This document shows, piece by piece, positions 22,143 to 34,442 of a stretch of DNA of 64,000 bases. The DNA is from an uncultured Verrucomicrobiae bacterium (GTDB lineage Bacteria > Verrucomicrobiota > Verrucomicrobiia > Limisphaerales > AAA164-E04): assembly GCA_943788245.1 (NCBI GenBank), contig CALSPN010000021.1, positions 1 through 64,000 of the forward strand, written 5' to 3'. Below the pieces are notes generated by a model. That model saw only the letters and a program-made list of their open reading frames with translations, had not been told where the DNA came from and searched no databases. Each line of letters begins with the position of its first letter. Within the stretch, counting starts at the first letter, position 1. The translations under genes and the position numbers were made by a program.

Positions 22143-23024
22143 ATGAGTATCCGATTGGAGATGATCCAGGTGGCACGACTTGCTCCTGAGCTTTTAGGTG
22201 ATGCCGCAGGGTTAGTGCGTTCCTTCATGATCAAACAGCTTCACGATAATGGAGGTTTCGTTGATCGCAAGGGGCATCCGGATCTTTATTACACTGTATT
22301 TGGATTGGATGGGCTGCAAAGCCTTGGTGCCTTGCCTGAGCCATCACGATGGCAACCTTTTCTTGAATCAAAATTGTCCATTGATGACTCAGATTTTGTG
22401 CATCTTTGTTGTTTGATTCGATGTCTATCGATTGTCCCAGAGAAGAGCCCTTTCAGAGATAAACTTCTAAAAAAACTCCTTGAATTCCAATGCGCAGATG
22501 GAGGTTTTCAACCTGAAAAAGATGCCGCGCATGGTACTGCTTATGGTGCATTTCTGGCTGTAGGTGCCTTTCAGGATTTAGGGGTGAACCTTCGTGCCTG
22601 TCAGGATGGGATCCTCGCATCACTCAACAATCTTCGGACACCTGATGGGGGGTGGGGAAATGATAGGCAGCAACGCTCTGCGGCAACCAATGCAACTGCA
22701 GCTGTCATGACCACTCTGCGCCAATTTGGAATGAACCCTGATTCTGAGGCAGTTCATTGGCTGGCCTCAAATTGTCATCCTATGGGGGGGTTTCTAGCCA
22801 GTCCATTGGCTCCTGTTCCGGATTTGCTCTCCACTGCGACGGCTTTGCATGCACTCTCTGGAGTTCAATATGAAATCGGTGAAGACATGCGAGAACGTTG
22901 CCTTGATTTCATAGATACCCTTTGGACAAATGTAGGTTCTTTCCACGGTCATTGGCATGAGGATGAACTGGATACCGAATATACATTTTACGGTCTCTTG
23001 GCCTTAGGGCATCTGAGCGTTTAA
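22143..23024 (+). CDS. Prenyltransferase/squalene-oxidase-repeat (protein-prenyltransferase-beta-like) protein
   Basis: Repeated alpha/alpha-barrel motifs: CADGGFQPEKDAAHGTAYGAFLAVGAF, TPDGGWGNDRQQ, MGGFLASPLAPVPDLLSTATALHAL, DTEYTFYGLLALGHL. Confidence 0.75.
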   Translation: MSIRLEMIQVARLAPELLGDAAGLVRSFMIKQLHDNGGFVDRKGHPDLYYTVFGLDGLQSLGALPEPSRWQPFLESKLSIDDSDFVHLCCLIRCLSIVPEKSPFRDKLLKKLLEFQCADGGFQPEKDAAHGTAYGAFLAVGAFQDLGVNLRACQDGILASLNNLRTPDGGWGNDRQQRSAATNATAAVMTTLRQFGMNPDSEAVHWLASNCHPMGGFLASPLAPVPDLLSTATALHALSGVQYEIGEDMRERCLDFIDTLWTNVGSFHGHWHEDELDTEYTFYGLLALGHLSV

Positions 23025-23062
23025 AATTTGAATTCGACTTTGCAGGTATTTCGTCGTCAAAT

Positions 23063-24364
23063 TTGATCATGTTCTCCGAATATCAGCCCAAGCTCCCTTT
23101 ACCTTCGATGTTTCCCTTGAAACAGGCTTTTCCGGGGAGAGCCGTTCCTTTGGACCTCAGTTCGGCTGTTAGTAATGCCATGGAACCACTCCAATTTCGT
23201 ATCAAATCAGGTATGCGCATTGGTTTAGCTGTTGGAAGTCGAGGTATATCGGGACTGAGCGTCATGGTTCAAGAGGTTGTCAACCAGTTAATTGCGTTTG
23301 GAGCAATGCCTGTGATTCTGCCTGCCATGGGAAGTCACGGAGGAGCAACTTCCGAAGGACAAGCTTCTGTGCTTGCGAGTTATGGTGTCGATGCACAATC
23401 CCTGGGTATCCCCATCGAATGTTCAATGGAGACTATTGCAGTGGCTGATTCGGAGTGGGGGACGCCTGTTTTCTGGAGTCGATCCGCTTCTCAATTGGAT
23501 GGGGTGCTGGTTCTCAATCGTATTAAGCCTCATACAGATTTCAAGGGTGGGCTGGGCAGTGGTATCTTGAAAATGCTTGTTGTAGGTCTGGGGAAGCGTG
23601 AAGGAGCCTCAGCGTTTCATCGAGCTGCGATACAATTTGGCTACGAAAACGTTCTTCGTCAGTATGCTTCCATTCTGATCGATAAAATGCCTGTGATAGG
23701 TGGATTGGGAATCATTGAGAATGCCTTGCATGAAACGGATCAGATCGCTTTTGTGCCTGTCGAAACCGCAATTGAAGATGAAGGCAGACTACTCGCCAAA
23801 GCCAAGGACTTAATGCCACGACTGCCTTTTGATGATCTAGATTTATTGATTGTGGATCGGATTGGGAAGGATATCAGTGGATCTGGCATGGATCCAAACA
23901 TTGTTGGCCGTGGAGTTCATGGTTTTTCCACTGATTTTTCACTGCAAAAGGATTTCCCTCGAATCAAGAGAATCATGGTGAGGAGTTTAACGCCAGATTC
24001 ACATGGAAATGCCATTGGGGTTGGTATGGCAGACTTTACCACCTCACGACTCGTAAAGAGCATGAACCCGAAGATTTCATTTGTGAATGCGGTTACCGCA
24101 ATGACCATGAATGGCGCCAAGGTGCCTATTCATTTTGAAGCGGACCAGGAAGTGATTCAGTGGGCCCTGAGTTCTTTAGTTGTCCCGGATACACGTCAAT
24201 CTAGGGTGTTAAGAATCAAGGATACGCTCCACCTTGATGTCATGGAAGCATCGGAACATCTACTACACGATGCAAGGAGCAACCCGCAAGTTACTCTGGA
24301 GGGAGGACCTGCGGTGATGGAATTTGATTCAAACGGAAACTTGATGGATCTTGGTGGAAGCTGA
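23063..24364 (+). CDS. LarA-like (DUF2088 / lactate racemase N-domain) protein
   Basis: GMRIGLAVGSRGI, PVILPAMGSHGGATSEGQASVL, NRIKPHTDFKGGLGSGILKMLVVGLGKREGA. Confidence 0.8.
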   Translation: MIMFSEYQPKLPLPSMFPLKQAFPGRAVPLDLSSAVSNAMEPLQFRIKSGMRIGLAVGSRGISGLSVMVQEVVNQLIAFGAMPVILPAMGSHGGATSEGQASVLASYGVDAQSLGIPIECSMETIAVADSEWGTPVFWSRSASQLDGVLVLNRIKPHTDFKGGLGSGILKMLVVGLGKREGASAFHRAAIQFGYENVLRQYASILIDKMPVIGGLGIIENALHETDQIAFVPVETAIEDEGRLLAKAKDLMPRLPFDDLDLLIVDRIGKDISGSGMDPNIVGRGVHGFSTDFSLQKDFPRIKRIMVRSLTPDSHGNAIGVGMADFTTSRLVKSMNPKISFVNAVTAMTMNGAKVPIHFEADQEVIQWALSSLVVPDTRQSRVLRIKDTLHLDVMEASEHLLHDARSNPQVTLEGGPAVMEFDSNGNLMDLGGS

Positions 24365-24403
24365 TTCCTGCACGGCTCTCATTGCATTCAGATGGCCATG
24401 CGC

Positions 24404-24952
24404 TCAAGGGTTAATCATGTTGTTCTTCCTGGCGAAATTGAACAATCCTCCTTCATCAATGACATTCCTGACATCTCCAAGAGGGTTGATGGAGTAGGTT
24501 TTTCCCGTGGCCTCTACTGTGACTGTCAGGGAGTCAAGATCTACGGATACAACATCTCCTGTTTTCAGTATATCACAGAGACGGTCTTGAGATTCACAAG
24601 GATAAAGCTCACCTGTTGCTACGCAGTTACGGAAGAAAATGCGGGCAAAGCTTTCAGCCAGAACCAGCTGGCACTCTGCTGCCCCCATTGCGATGGGTGC
24701 ATGTTCTCTGGAACTGCCACACCCGAAATTGCGGCCCCCGACGACAATGGGATACTTACTGTCCATTTCGCCATCCTCGACATAGCGTTCCGAATACAGA
24801 GAATCCGGTAAACCGCATAAAGCGTAACTGCCCAGTTTGTCATACTCCTCCTTTACGGTAGGAATCAAGTTCAAATACTGTGCAGGAATGATTTGATCAG
24901 TGTCGATGTTGTCTTTGACGACGTAAACGGATCCCGTAATAACCTTACTCAT
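24404..24952 (-). CDS. leuD: 3-isopropylmalate dehydratase small subunit
   Basis: DNIDTDQIIPAQYL, VVGGRNFGCGSSREHAPIAM; start at MSKVITGSVYVV. Confidence 0.92.
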   Translation of the reverse strand: MSKVITGSVYVVKDNIDTDQIIPAQYLNLIPTVKEEYDKLGSYALCGLPDSLYSERYVEDGEMDSKYPIVVGGRNFGCGSSREHAPIAMGAAECQLVLAESFARIFFRNCVATGELYPCESQDRLCDILKTGDVVSVDLDSLTVTVEATGKTYSINPLGDVRNVIDEGGLFNFARKNNMINP

Positions 24953-25002
24953 ATGCGATTGCATTCTGCTAACATCGAGCGAATTTGGCAAACTTTTACT
25001 GA

Positions 25003-27228
25003 TCAATGATTGCTGGCCTGCGCTGATAGCTGTGCATTGTCAGTTTTATCGGCTTTATTCAATTCATCGATGTAATCTTTTAAAATTTCGATACTCTCGC
25101 GAGTGTAGGGATCGAGGCGTTTGTCCATTTCATCTTGATCATCGCCAACATACGAGTTTTCGTCTATTTCTGGAAGGCTCCCATCCTTGGGTTTCTCCTC
25201 TTCTTCATCCTCTTCGACATCGTAGTCCTCTTCGTTGTCACCGTTGAAAAGAAGCTTGGCCGGCTTTTCTCCCCGAACCTCATCCATCGTCAAACGAAAT
25301 ATTTTCAGACCTGGGTAACGTCTCGCTTTTCGCTCAGCATCACGTTTTTCAATTCTAGCCTTGTCCTCTTCTTTTTCAGGAGCGCGTTTTTCTTCGTTGA
25401 GACTCACGGTCTTGCGCTCCTTGGTCTCCTGATAGCGCTTGATGTCATCCATGATATACTGGAAATCCGTCACGGTTTTGATTCTCTCAGCCGAGGTTTT
25501 CTTCAATGTATCTACAGTGTCCCTCACACGATGCATGATTTCGTAGTCCGCGGGATCAATGGAATCAGGCTCCAGACTCTGGGGTAGGTGGGCCTCCCCC
25601 AATTCCATGTAATCATAGATGGATGGAAGGATGATGTCAGGGGTGACACCATTTCGCTGAGTCGTGCTGCCTTCGACTCTGTAAAATTTTGAGATTGTAT
25701 ATTTGAGCAAACCGCTCTCCTTTGGGGTATTCCGGATCTTGTTGAGTTCTACAAGTGTCTGCACGGTACCCTTTCCGTGCGTGGTTTTATCTCCCACAAT
25801 CAAGGCCCTGCCGTAATCCTGCAGGGCTGCAGCTGTGATCTCTGCTGCAGAGGCACTTAAATTGCTCACCATCACCACTAGAGGCCCATCATACACAGTG
25901 GACGGATCTTCATCCTTCAGAACCTGTTTTTGTTTGACGTAATTTTGCACCTGAACCACAGGTCCCTCGGGGAAAAACAGTCCGGTCAATTCAACCGCTT
26001 CCGGCAGTATACCCCCACCATTTCTTCGTAGGTCCAGAGCGACACCCTCAATGTCTTCCTTGCCGAGTCGCTTCAAGATGAGGGCGGTATCGGCGGCTAC
26101 GTTTTCGTAGTACTGAGGGACAGTCAGCACGGCCAAGCGTCTTTTCTTTCCCAACTCGGTGGGTAGTTCCACGATGCGGGCTTTGGCAAACTGTTCCTTC
26201 AGTTCGATTTTCTCACGCACGAGGGTCAATTCTCGTGTTTCCGACCCGTCCACCGACTTCGCTGGAATGATGGTGAGTTTGACTTTGCTCTTCAGTTTGC
26301 CTCGGATGAGTTGAACAACCTTATTCAATTTCATTTCCACCACATCCACAGGCTCGTCATCATCCTGAGCCACGGCAATGATTTTGTCTCCAGGCTTAAT
26401 TTTCTTGCTCTTATCTGCCGGCCCGCCAGGGACCAGACTGACTATCTGGCAATAACCCTCATTGCTCCTGAGTAGTGCCCCAATGCCAGTCAATTCGTTG
26501 TGGACGTTCTTAATATAGAAATCATCTGCAGTTGTGGGGCTCATGTAGTTTGAGTGCGGATCATAAGCATTGGACAATGCTGTGAGATAAATCTGTAAAA
26601 CCTCATCTGGCTCCAAAGTGATAAAGTCCTTGACCAAACGGTCATAGCGCTTTGACAAGCGCTCCTTGACTTCAGAAATTTCCTCTTTGCCAAGGCGTCC
26701 TTGTAAAAGATCGTATTTGATGCGCAAACGCCACAGCTCCCTTGCCTCACCTTCGGTCTTTGGCCATGGCTCCTCCGAGCGCTTGATCATGATTTCATCA
26801 TCAACATCGAACTTGTATTCTTGATCCAACAATTCTCCAATGACTTTCCGACGCTCTTGAATGCGTTCTTTGAACCGCTCGAAAATTTCGAAAGCCGGTG
26901 CTGCGTTGGGGACACGATTATTTTCCAATACACCGAATGTATAGTCATCAAGAAGATCCTGATATTTCTGGCGGAATTCATCCACGTCAGACTGGAGGAA
27001 GATCTGGTGGTTGAGGTCCAGAGAATCAAGGTAGTTATCGAAGAAAATGTTTGAAATATCATTGTCCAGCCACTTTTGGCGAAGGTGACTTTGACTCAAA
27101 ATATGGCCGACCACCTCGGTGATTTTCCCACTTTGCCGCATGCTCAGCTCCAGGGCCTGAGCATATGTCACCACCATTAAGAACAAGCAAAGCGCGATAC
27201 GAAATTTAGTCTTCATAGATATACACAA
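25003..27228 (-). CDS. Carboxy-terminal (tail-specific) processing peptidase, Prc/S41 family with PDZ
   Basis: VVMVSNLSASAAEITAAALQDYGRALIVGDKTTHGKGTVQTL (Ser/Lys dyad region), PDZ KIKPGDKIIAVAQ. Confidence 0.93.
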   Translation of the reverse strand: MCISMKTKFRIALCLFLMVVTYAQALELSMRQSGKITEVVGHILSQSHLRQKWLDNDISNIFFDNYLDSLDLNHQIFLQSDVDEFRQKYQDLLDDYTFGVLENNRVPNAAPAFEIFERFKERIQERRKVIGELLDQEYKFDVDDEIMIKRSEEPWPKTEGEARELWRLRIKYDLLQGRLGKEEISEVKERLSKRYDRLVKDFITLEPDEVLQIYLTALSNAYDPHSNYMSPTTADDFYIKNVHNELTGIGALLRSNEGYCQIVSLVPGGPADKSKKIKPGDKIIAVAQDDDEPVDVVEMKLNKVVQLIRGKLKSKVKLTIIPAKSVDGSETRELTLVREKIELKEQFAKARIVELPTELGKKRRLAVLTVPQYYENVAADTALILKRLGKEDIEGVALDLRRNGGGILPEAVELTGLFFPEGPVVQVQNYVKQKQVLKDEDPSTVYDGPLVVMVSNLSASAAEITAAALQDYGRALIVGDKTTHGKGTVQTLVELNKIRNTPKESGLLKYTISKFYRVEGSTTQRNGVTPDIILPSIYDYMELGEAHLPQSLEPDSIDPADYEIMHRVRDTVDTLKKTSAERIKTVTDFQYIMDDIKRYQETKERKTVSLNEEKRAPEKEEDKARIEKRDAERKARRYPGLKIFRLTMDEVRGEKPAKLLFNGDNEEDYDVEEDEEEEKPKDGSLPEIDENSYVGDDQDEMDKRLDPYTRESIEILKDYIDELNKADKTDNAQLSAQASNH

Positions 27229-27384
27229 TAGATTGCACTGATTCAGGCTAGTTTCAACAATGTTTCATTGATTTTTTCTTAGTTATAGCAAACAGTTTAA
27301 GCAATAGCTCCGCGATCCGATTAGTAAGGATGACGCTTGTGTTTTACCCCAAGGTGAATCTCAATCCGTCAGAGATCCATTGTA

Positions 27385-29889
27385 ATGACATATCAAGCAT
27401 CCAACCAAATCAAGCAATTGAAACAATGGCAGCGCTGGACATACCTGCTTCTTCTATTAACCATTTCCCATGGGGCTCATTTCTTGGAAGCTGCAAACTC
27501 GCTGACCTTTGGGCGCACGTTTGAATGTGATTTCAATCCTGGTTCAATGAATAACCTGCCACTTTTTCAATTAGAAAAAGAAAATGCTGAAGGATCACAA
27601 ATCGCAGGGGTGGTTCTGCTTCCAGAATTTTTACCCGGCATTGAAGGGCTTGCGCTGCGGTCTCGGGAACCGGCTGATGGAATGATTTTTGATTTACTTT
27701 CTGACGAGGGTGCAACCCTGCCCCTAGCAAGCGGAAGCATGCGTTTCTGGTTCAAGCCTGATTGGAGTTCAGGGGAAGGTCCCGGTGGTTACGGAACCTT
27801 GATGAGCTTTGGGAAATGGAAAGCGCCTCCGGGTATGAGTGGGTATTGGGGGCTCAGTCTGGATCCCAAAGGCGAACGTATCGCGTTTGGTGCTCAATCA
27901 GAAAATAAGGGGATGACCTTCATTGCGACTTCGGTTTCTTTCAAGAAGGATAATTGGTATGAAATTGTTTTAACATATGATGCCAATGCCACCTGGGTTT
28001 ATATCGATGGTAAGGCACATGGGCCAGGACAAGGTGTCTCGTTCATTCCTCCTGAATCAGCTCTTGAATCGACCGGGTTTGCCCTGGGCAATACGCCAGA
28101 AGGTCATCAACCAGTAAAAGGCTTGATTGATGGGTTTGAAACTTTCAATTACCCACTCAGCCAGGTGGAGCATCAGTTCAAACACTTCGCGGTGAGTGCT
28201 CAGGTCTCCAAGGAACCTCTGAGTATCCGTCTCCAATGGCCATCCTTCAAAGATCGAACCTATGAAGTCAATCGGCGTTTATCGACCCGCGAACTATGGG
28301 AACCTTTGCTCGATGATGTTCAAGGAATTGAACTGGTCGATTCTTCGTCTGATTTGATGGATGATCGAGTTTACGAATATTCAATAGCCCCCAAACAAAC
28401 CCAAGGAGGGATCCGTCAAATTGAAGTCGCAGCATACACACTCCCAAAGCACAACAGGGGTAAATTGCTTTTACTGGTTGATCAGACTCATTGGCGAGCA
28501 CTGGAAACCAATCTGAATCATTTCCTAGAAGATTTGCAGATGGATGGGTGGCAGGTTGTCATGGTGAAGGCTCCCAGACACTCAGATTCCAGATGGTCAC
28601 CTAATGTAAAGCGAATAGCCAAAGTCAAAGCATTGATCCAGGAGCACTTGGGAGCGCCTGTCAAGGGGTTGAAAATGGCTATTCTAATAGGGCATGTAGC
28701 TGTTCCCTATTCTGGTTACGTTGCATTAGATGGGCACACGCTTCGAGGGGATGATCATCGCGGCGCCTGGTCCTGTGATGCCTATTATGGTGATATAGAT
28801 GGAATTTGGCATGATAGTGCGGTGGATCACATCAACAGAACGCATGCTCCCGCGTCGAACATTCCGGGTGATGGTAAGTTTGATGAAAATCAATTGCCGA
28901 CACGGCTCGAAATAGCAATAGGCCGCATTGATTTTGCCAATCTGCCCAGTTTGAACAATGGAGTTTTGCGCAATCGATCGGTAAGAAAATTCCAAGATGG
29001 AGGTTGAGTTGATTCGTCAATATCTCAACAAAAACCATGCATTCAGGTTTGGCTCGCTTCATTTTGAGCCAGAAACACTGATCAAATCCCACTTGCCAGA
29101 CAATATGAGCCGATCCTTCAACCAATCTGCTATCGAAAAACGCTTCCAGATGGTTTGCGCTTGTCCCTGGCGAAATAAGGACAGGTGACGGTTTTCAGGA
29201 TACAGGTCGTAGTTTGTGGGCATTCATGGCTGGCCGCAGTGGGAGTGCCTCTTTTGCAAGTGGTATTCGTCGAACTCGCGATTTCAATCAACCCAATAAA
29301 AACCCCACGCTCTGCTTTCATGATGCTTTATTCTTCATGGCACGGGGATTGGAATGTTTCAGATGCATTCTTGCGCGCCTGTCTAGCTTCACTCGATACC
29401 GGCTTGGCAGCCATGAGTGGTTTAGTTGGTCCCTGGCATCTGCAGAGTCTAGGGCGAGGGGAATGTCTGGGGTTTGGTTATTTGCAGTCAGCTAACCAGA
29501 GCCCTCATAGCGCGACAAGAGCATTAGCTATTCTGGGGGACCCAACTTTAGGTAATTATTTCACTTCCCCTGTGAGTGGTTTAAAAGTGAGCTTGACGGA
29601 ATCGGAAAGGCGTTTGAACTGGAGTCTTCCCGAATTGAAGGAAATTGAGGGAGTTTATGTTTATCGATTGGACCGAGATCAAGACAGATACATGCTGCTA
29701 GATAGGCTCTCAACAGGAACGACCGAATGGTCTCTACCTGAAGATATGCCGCGGCGGCAGCGGTTCATGGTAAGAGTGGCACGATGGATACATAGTTCAA
29801 GTGGCGTTTTTTGCCCATCTAAGCCCGGGCGTGACTGTTGTTGTCGACTAAATAGTGCGCAAAGAATACTACGCAATCTATCCCTCTAA
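27385..29889 (+). CDS. LamG (ConA-like) domain protein with gingipain/C25-like C-terminal region (frame-disrupted)
   Basis: LamG segment (GSMRFWFKPDWSS..NWYEIVLTYDANATWVYIDGK) then KLLLLVDQTHWRAL..ILIGHVAVPYSG..DAYYGDIDGIWHD; continues in 28997..29188 and 29185..29889 frames. Confidence 0.6.
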
Positions 29890-29928
29890 TCCATTGATTA
29901 AAGGGGATCAGAGTCATATCATTCCCAG

Positions 29929-31468
29929 ATGCCTTCTTTAAGACTTAATGATTATCTGTTCATAACTCTCCTTCTTGGAGGTCTCTCATTATTGGACTTA
30001 GGCGCAGGCAGCGATCGCCCCAATATTCTTTTTGCCATTTCGGATGATCAATCATTTCCTCATGCCTCTGTTTATGGTTCTAGATTTGTTAAAAAACACC
30101 CGCTTTTGATCGTATTGCGAATGAGGGAGTATTGTTTCAGCAGGCATTTTGCGCGGCACCCGGGTGCTCTCCGTCGAGGGCCAGTATTCTGACTGGCAGA
30201 AACATATGGCAAAATCGTGAAGCGGGAACACATGCCTCTAATTTTCCCGCTGATTTGAAAGTTTTTCACCCGTGCATTGGAACAGACAGGGGGGCTACCA
30301 GGTTGGTTATACAGGTAAAGCCTGGGGACCAGGCAATTCTGCGATCACAGGCTGGTCGCAGAACCCCGTTGGTAAAGTATATAATCAACATAAAATGGAT
30401 TCCCCTGCAGGTATTTCTGGAAATGATTACGCCAAAAAATTTCGAGACCTTTCTGAAGGATCAGCAAACATCCACCAAACCTTTCTTTTTTTGGTTTGGA
30501 GCCCATGAACCACATCGAGTTTATAAGGAAGGTGCTGGCGTAAAATCAGGTAAGCGCCTGAATGATGCGGAAGTGCCCACTTTCTTGCCGGATCATCCCT
30601 GTAGTACGCAATGATTTGCTCGATTACGCGGTTGAGATTGAATGGTTTGACTCTCATTTAGGACGCATGATTCGGCTTTTGGAGACTCTGGGGCAACTTG
30701 ACAATACCCTCATTATTGTCACGGCAGACAATGGAATGCCATTCCCCCCGAGCTAAAGCTAACCTCTACGAGTTTGGTATTCATGCGCCCATGGCCGTTC
30801 GATGTGGGGAAATGAGGTGAAAGGAGGGAGATCCATCGACGATCTAGTGAGTTTCATCGATTTGGCCCCAACCTTTCTTGAAGCTGCCGGAATGAAACCC
30901 TGGAAAGAAATAACAGGTAAAAGTTTCTTGGGGCTATTGAAAGGGCAAGGATCCGGAATCACAGATGAGTATCGTCGCTGGATACTTTCCGGTAGAGAAA
31001 GGCATACCCATGCCAGACCGGATAATTTAGGTTATCCCTCCCGTGCCATAAGGACTCACCGATACCCTCTATATCAGAAATTTCAATGCAGAGTTTATGG
31101 CCTGCTGGAGATGAATATCATGATATCGACGGCTGTCCCAGTAAGTTCATTGCTTGTAAACAACAGTAGCAAACCAGGCTTTCAAAAGTATTTTCAAGCT
31201 GCCGTTGGAAAACGGCCGATGGAAGAGTTATTCGATATTCTGCTAGATCCCGGCTGCATGCGTAACCTGGCTTCAAATCCAGGATATGAACAACATCGTA
31301 AACATCTGGCGCACCCTTTTGGAGCGTGAGCTAAAACGCCAGAGAGATCCACGCATTATCGATGGGGGGCAGGTGTTTGACAGTTACCCCAGATACTCAA
31401 GTATGCGCCCTCACCTTGGAGGATTTGCTGAGCGCGGAAAATATAATCCGGCATTTATTCAGAAATAA
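29929..31468 (+). CDS. Sulfatase (multiple frame disruptions in assembly)
   Basis: [67 protein letters not shown] across several plus frames. Confidence 0.8.
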
Positions 31469-32157
31469 TTCGAGGCAATGTGATTGGAGTCAAGAGACGG
31501 GTAACTTTCAAAGCTTGCTTTGATATTTTGCACCACTCTTTCCTCAATGTTTGCAGCATTCAAAATGGCAGAAACCACGCAGATTCTTTGAGCACCCGCC
31601 TGAAGCACCTCGTCCAGATTATCCAAGTTGATGCCACCAATGCAAAACCAAGGGACAGAGACGTTTTTTGATGCCCATCTCACATACTCCAAAGTGACCG
31701 GATTTGCTGTTGGTTTTGTTGGTGTGGCAAAGACTGGACCGATGGCAATATAATCTGCTCCTGCACTGATAGCTTTCCTGGCTTGTTCCGGTGCATGGGT
31801 GCTCAATCCCAATCTAAGATCGGAACCAACGGTGCAAGCTTGCAGATCACGAACGTTCTTGTGCCCTCGCGTCAAAAAAACTCTTCCTGCCCCCTGATGC
31901 AAGAAGGCATCTGGAATCCGGGAGGCGACACACCAAGCTCATCATTAATCACCAAATGTACTCCTGCAGCAGAGGTGATAGGTTGGATTATTAATGCAGC
32001 TTTCAGGATGCTTTCTGAGCTTGCCTCTTTCATTCGGAGTTGGATGATATCCACCCCCGCCATTGCAAAGAGCTTTTGCCAGAGCCTCATAACTGCGACC
32101 TTGCCTGTAAGCTTCATCAATGAAGCCGTAAAGACGACAATCTTCCAGACTTCTCAT
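31459..32157 (-). CDS. thiE: Thiamine-phosphate synthase (frame-disrupted)
   Basis: GVDIIQLRMKEAS..VHLVINDELGV and LGLSTHAPEQARKAISAGADYIAIGPVFATPTKP..PWFCIGGINLDNLDEVLQAGAQRICVVSAI. Confidence 0.85.
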
Positions 32158-32207
32158 CGAAGTGAACTCATTTTGACTCCATTCATTGAAATCTTACTTA
32201 GCCTTCA

Positions 32208-33594
32208 CTAAGCCTTGACTTCAATCAATTCTCGACCACCACCACCAAGGAGTTGGGCTATGAAATTGGTTGTGTAAACACCACGGCGAAAATCAGGGTC
32301 CTGTAAAATAGCTTGCTGAAATGGGACTGTCGTCTTGATGCCTGAAATCATACATTCAGACAGTGCTCGACTCATCTTGTTCATCGCGTCACGGCGGTCC
32401 TTGCCGTATGCGATCAGTTTTCCGATCATGGAATCGTAATGAGGTGGGATGGTGTAACCGGCATAAACGTGAGAGTCCAATCTGATTCCTCTTCCTCCAG
32501 GGGCATAAAACATGTCTATGCGACCTGGGGATGGACGAAAATCATCAAATGGGTCCTCTGCATTGATCCTGCATTCAACCGCATGTCCGGTCAGCTTAAC
32601 GTCACCCTGTGAAATGCGTAGCGGCTCACCCATGGCAATCAGGATTTGTTGCTGGACGAGATCTATACCAGTGACTTCCTCCGTCACAGGATGTTCTACC
32701 TGGATGCGCTTATTGACCTCCAAAAAATAAAATTTGCCCTTTTCATCGACCACGAACTCAACAGTGCCAGCATTGGTGTATTTGGCTGCCTCTCCAATTT
32801 TTACAGCCGCGCGACTCATCTTTTTTCGAAGATCGCGGAATTGCTTTAGATCAAGGAAAGGGGAAGGTGTTTCCTCGATCAGTTTCTGATTACGACGTTG
32901 AATTGAGCAATCACGTTCGCCGAGATGAATGATTTTTCCTCTGCCATCACCAAGGATCTGATACTCAATATGGCGAGGGTTTTCGATGAATTTTTCTATG
33001 TAAACCCCTGAGTTGCCAAATGCTTTTTCTGCTTCTGCTCTTGCTGTGCGATATCCCTTGAGGAGTGATATATCATTATGAACCACACGCATGCCTTTTC
33101 CTCCCACCACCAGCGACGGCCTTGATGAGCACGGGATAACCTATTTTTTTGACAATTTCCAGAGCTTCCTGTTCGTTGTCAACCAGGCCGTCTGAGCCAG
33201 GCGGTGGTTGAACCCCGGCTTTTTTTGCCAAATTACGACTCACTGCCTTGTCTTCCAATGCGTTCATGGCCTGAGGGGAGGGGCCGATGAAGCGAATGTT
33301 GCAGCTTTCGCAGACTTCTGCAAAGTGAGCGTTCTCAGATAAAAAGCCGTATCCTGGATGGATGGCGTCAACATCCGCTATTTCAGCGGCACTGATGATA
33401 CGATCAATTCGTAGATAGCTCTCATGACTTGGGCTTCGGCCGATGCAAGATGGCTTCGTCAGCCATTTGCACATGCATGGAATTGTGATCAGCCTCGGAA
33501 TACACCGCGACAGATTTATGTTCAGTTCCTTGCAGGCACGGATAATACGAACAGCTATCTCTCCACGATTAGCGACCAGAATCTTTTCAAACAT
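32208..33594 (-). CDS. accC: Acetyl-CoA carboxylase biotin carboxylase subunit (frame-disrupted)
   Basis: MFEKILVANRGEIAVRIIRACKEL, AIHPGYGFLSENAHFAEVCE, KFYFLEVNKRIQVEHPVTEEVTGIDLVQ. Confidence 0.92.
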
Positions 33595-33659
33595 GGGTGG
33601 TTCTTAATGGAATTACCGCTCTACATTCGATAGTTACCCGAAAGTAAAAATTTTTTGTA

Positions 33660-34170
33660 TTATTGAGGGAGGGGTGAAATCAGTTGGGTTTTAACTTTGA
33701 ACAGTGCTTGCCCGAATTCCACCGGTCTGGCGTTCTCCACCAGAAGCTCAGTGATCACGCCACTCTTCTCAGCCTTGATTTCGTTCATAACCTTCATGGC
33801 CTCCACTATGCATACAACGGTGTCCGCGGTGACTCTAGTTCCCACCTCCACATAAGCTGGCGAGTCAGGCGAGGGTGAATCATAAAATGTTCCGATCATT
33901 GGCGAGCAGATATCCAGATCATTGGAAGTTTTTGGTTCGAGGATTCTCGGCCTGAACCTTTGGAGTCGCTGCTTGCGCTGTCGGCTGTGTTGGTGGTAGC
34001 GCATGGGAAACCGAAGGTGAAATCAAGTATGGCCCCTCCTCTGAGGCAGATCCAGTGTTGCCTAGGCCACGTTTCAACTTGATTTTAAACTCTTCCTTCT
34101 CCATTTCGAATTCCGAAATGGAATTCTTCTTCATTAAATCGACTATTGCTTTGATATCCTTTAAATCCAC
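33660..34170 (-). CDS. accB: Acetyl-CoA carboxylase biotin carboxyl carrier protein (frame-disrupted)
   Basis: [35 protein letters not shown] and [45 protein letters not shown]. Confidence 0.93.
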
Positions 34171-34442
34171 GTCGGACTCCTGGTTAAAGTCTCGTCAAAG
34201 ATCGGCCTTTCTTCACAGCTTCATATGAAAAAAGCAGCGACCTAAGATGGTACTGCTCCGATCTACGTTCAAGTGTAGGTCACACACTAAAGTTACTGAT
34301 GGCCTGCGTCAAGTGGAAGCTCGATAATCCCCAGTTTATCTGCATGTTCTGATGAAGGCCCAATCACGACAAAATCGGCCAACAGAAGTTTTCATCTGAT
34401 CGCCGACTCCATTGCTTGGTGAGTGATTGAACTACATTCTTC

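Noticed and set aside
25135-25587. 150-aa plus-strand ORF antisense to the Prc protease
   Set aside because: Lies entirely within a well-supported minus-strand CDS and has no recognisable family; a typical shadow ORF. The same applies to most short antisense ORFs in the track.
33430-33540. Divergent segment inside biotin carboxylase (NINLSRCIPRLITIPCMCKWLTKPSCIGRSPSH)
   Set aside because: The alternate frame gives SVAVYSEADHNSMHVQMADEAI, the normal AccC sequence; this is a pair of compensating indels.
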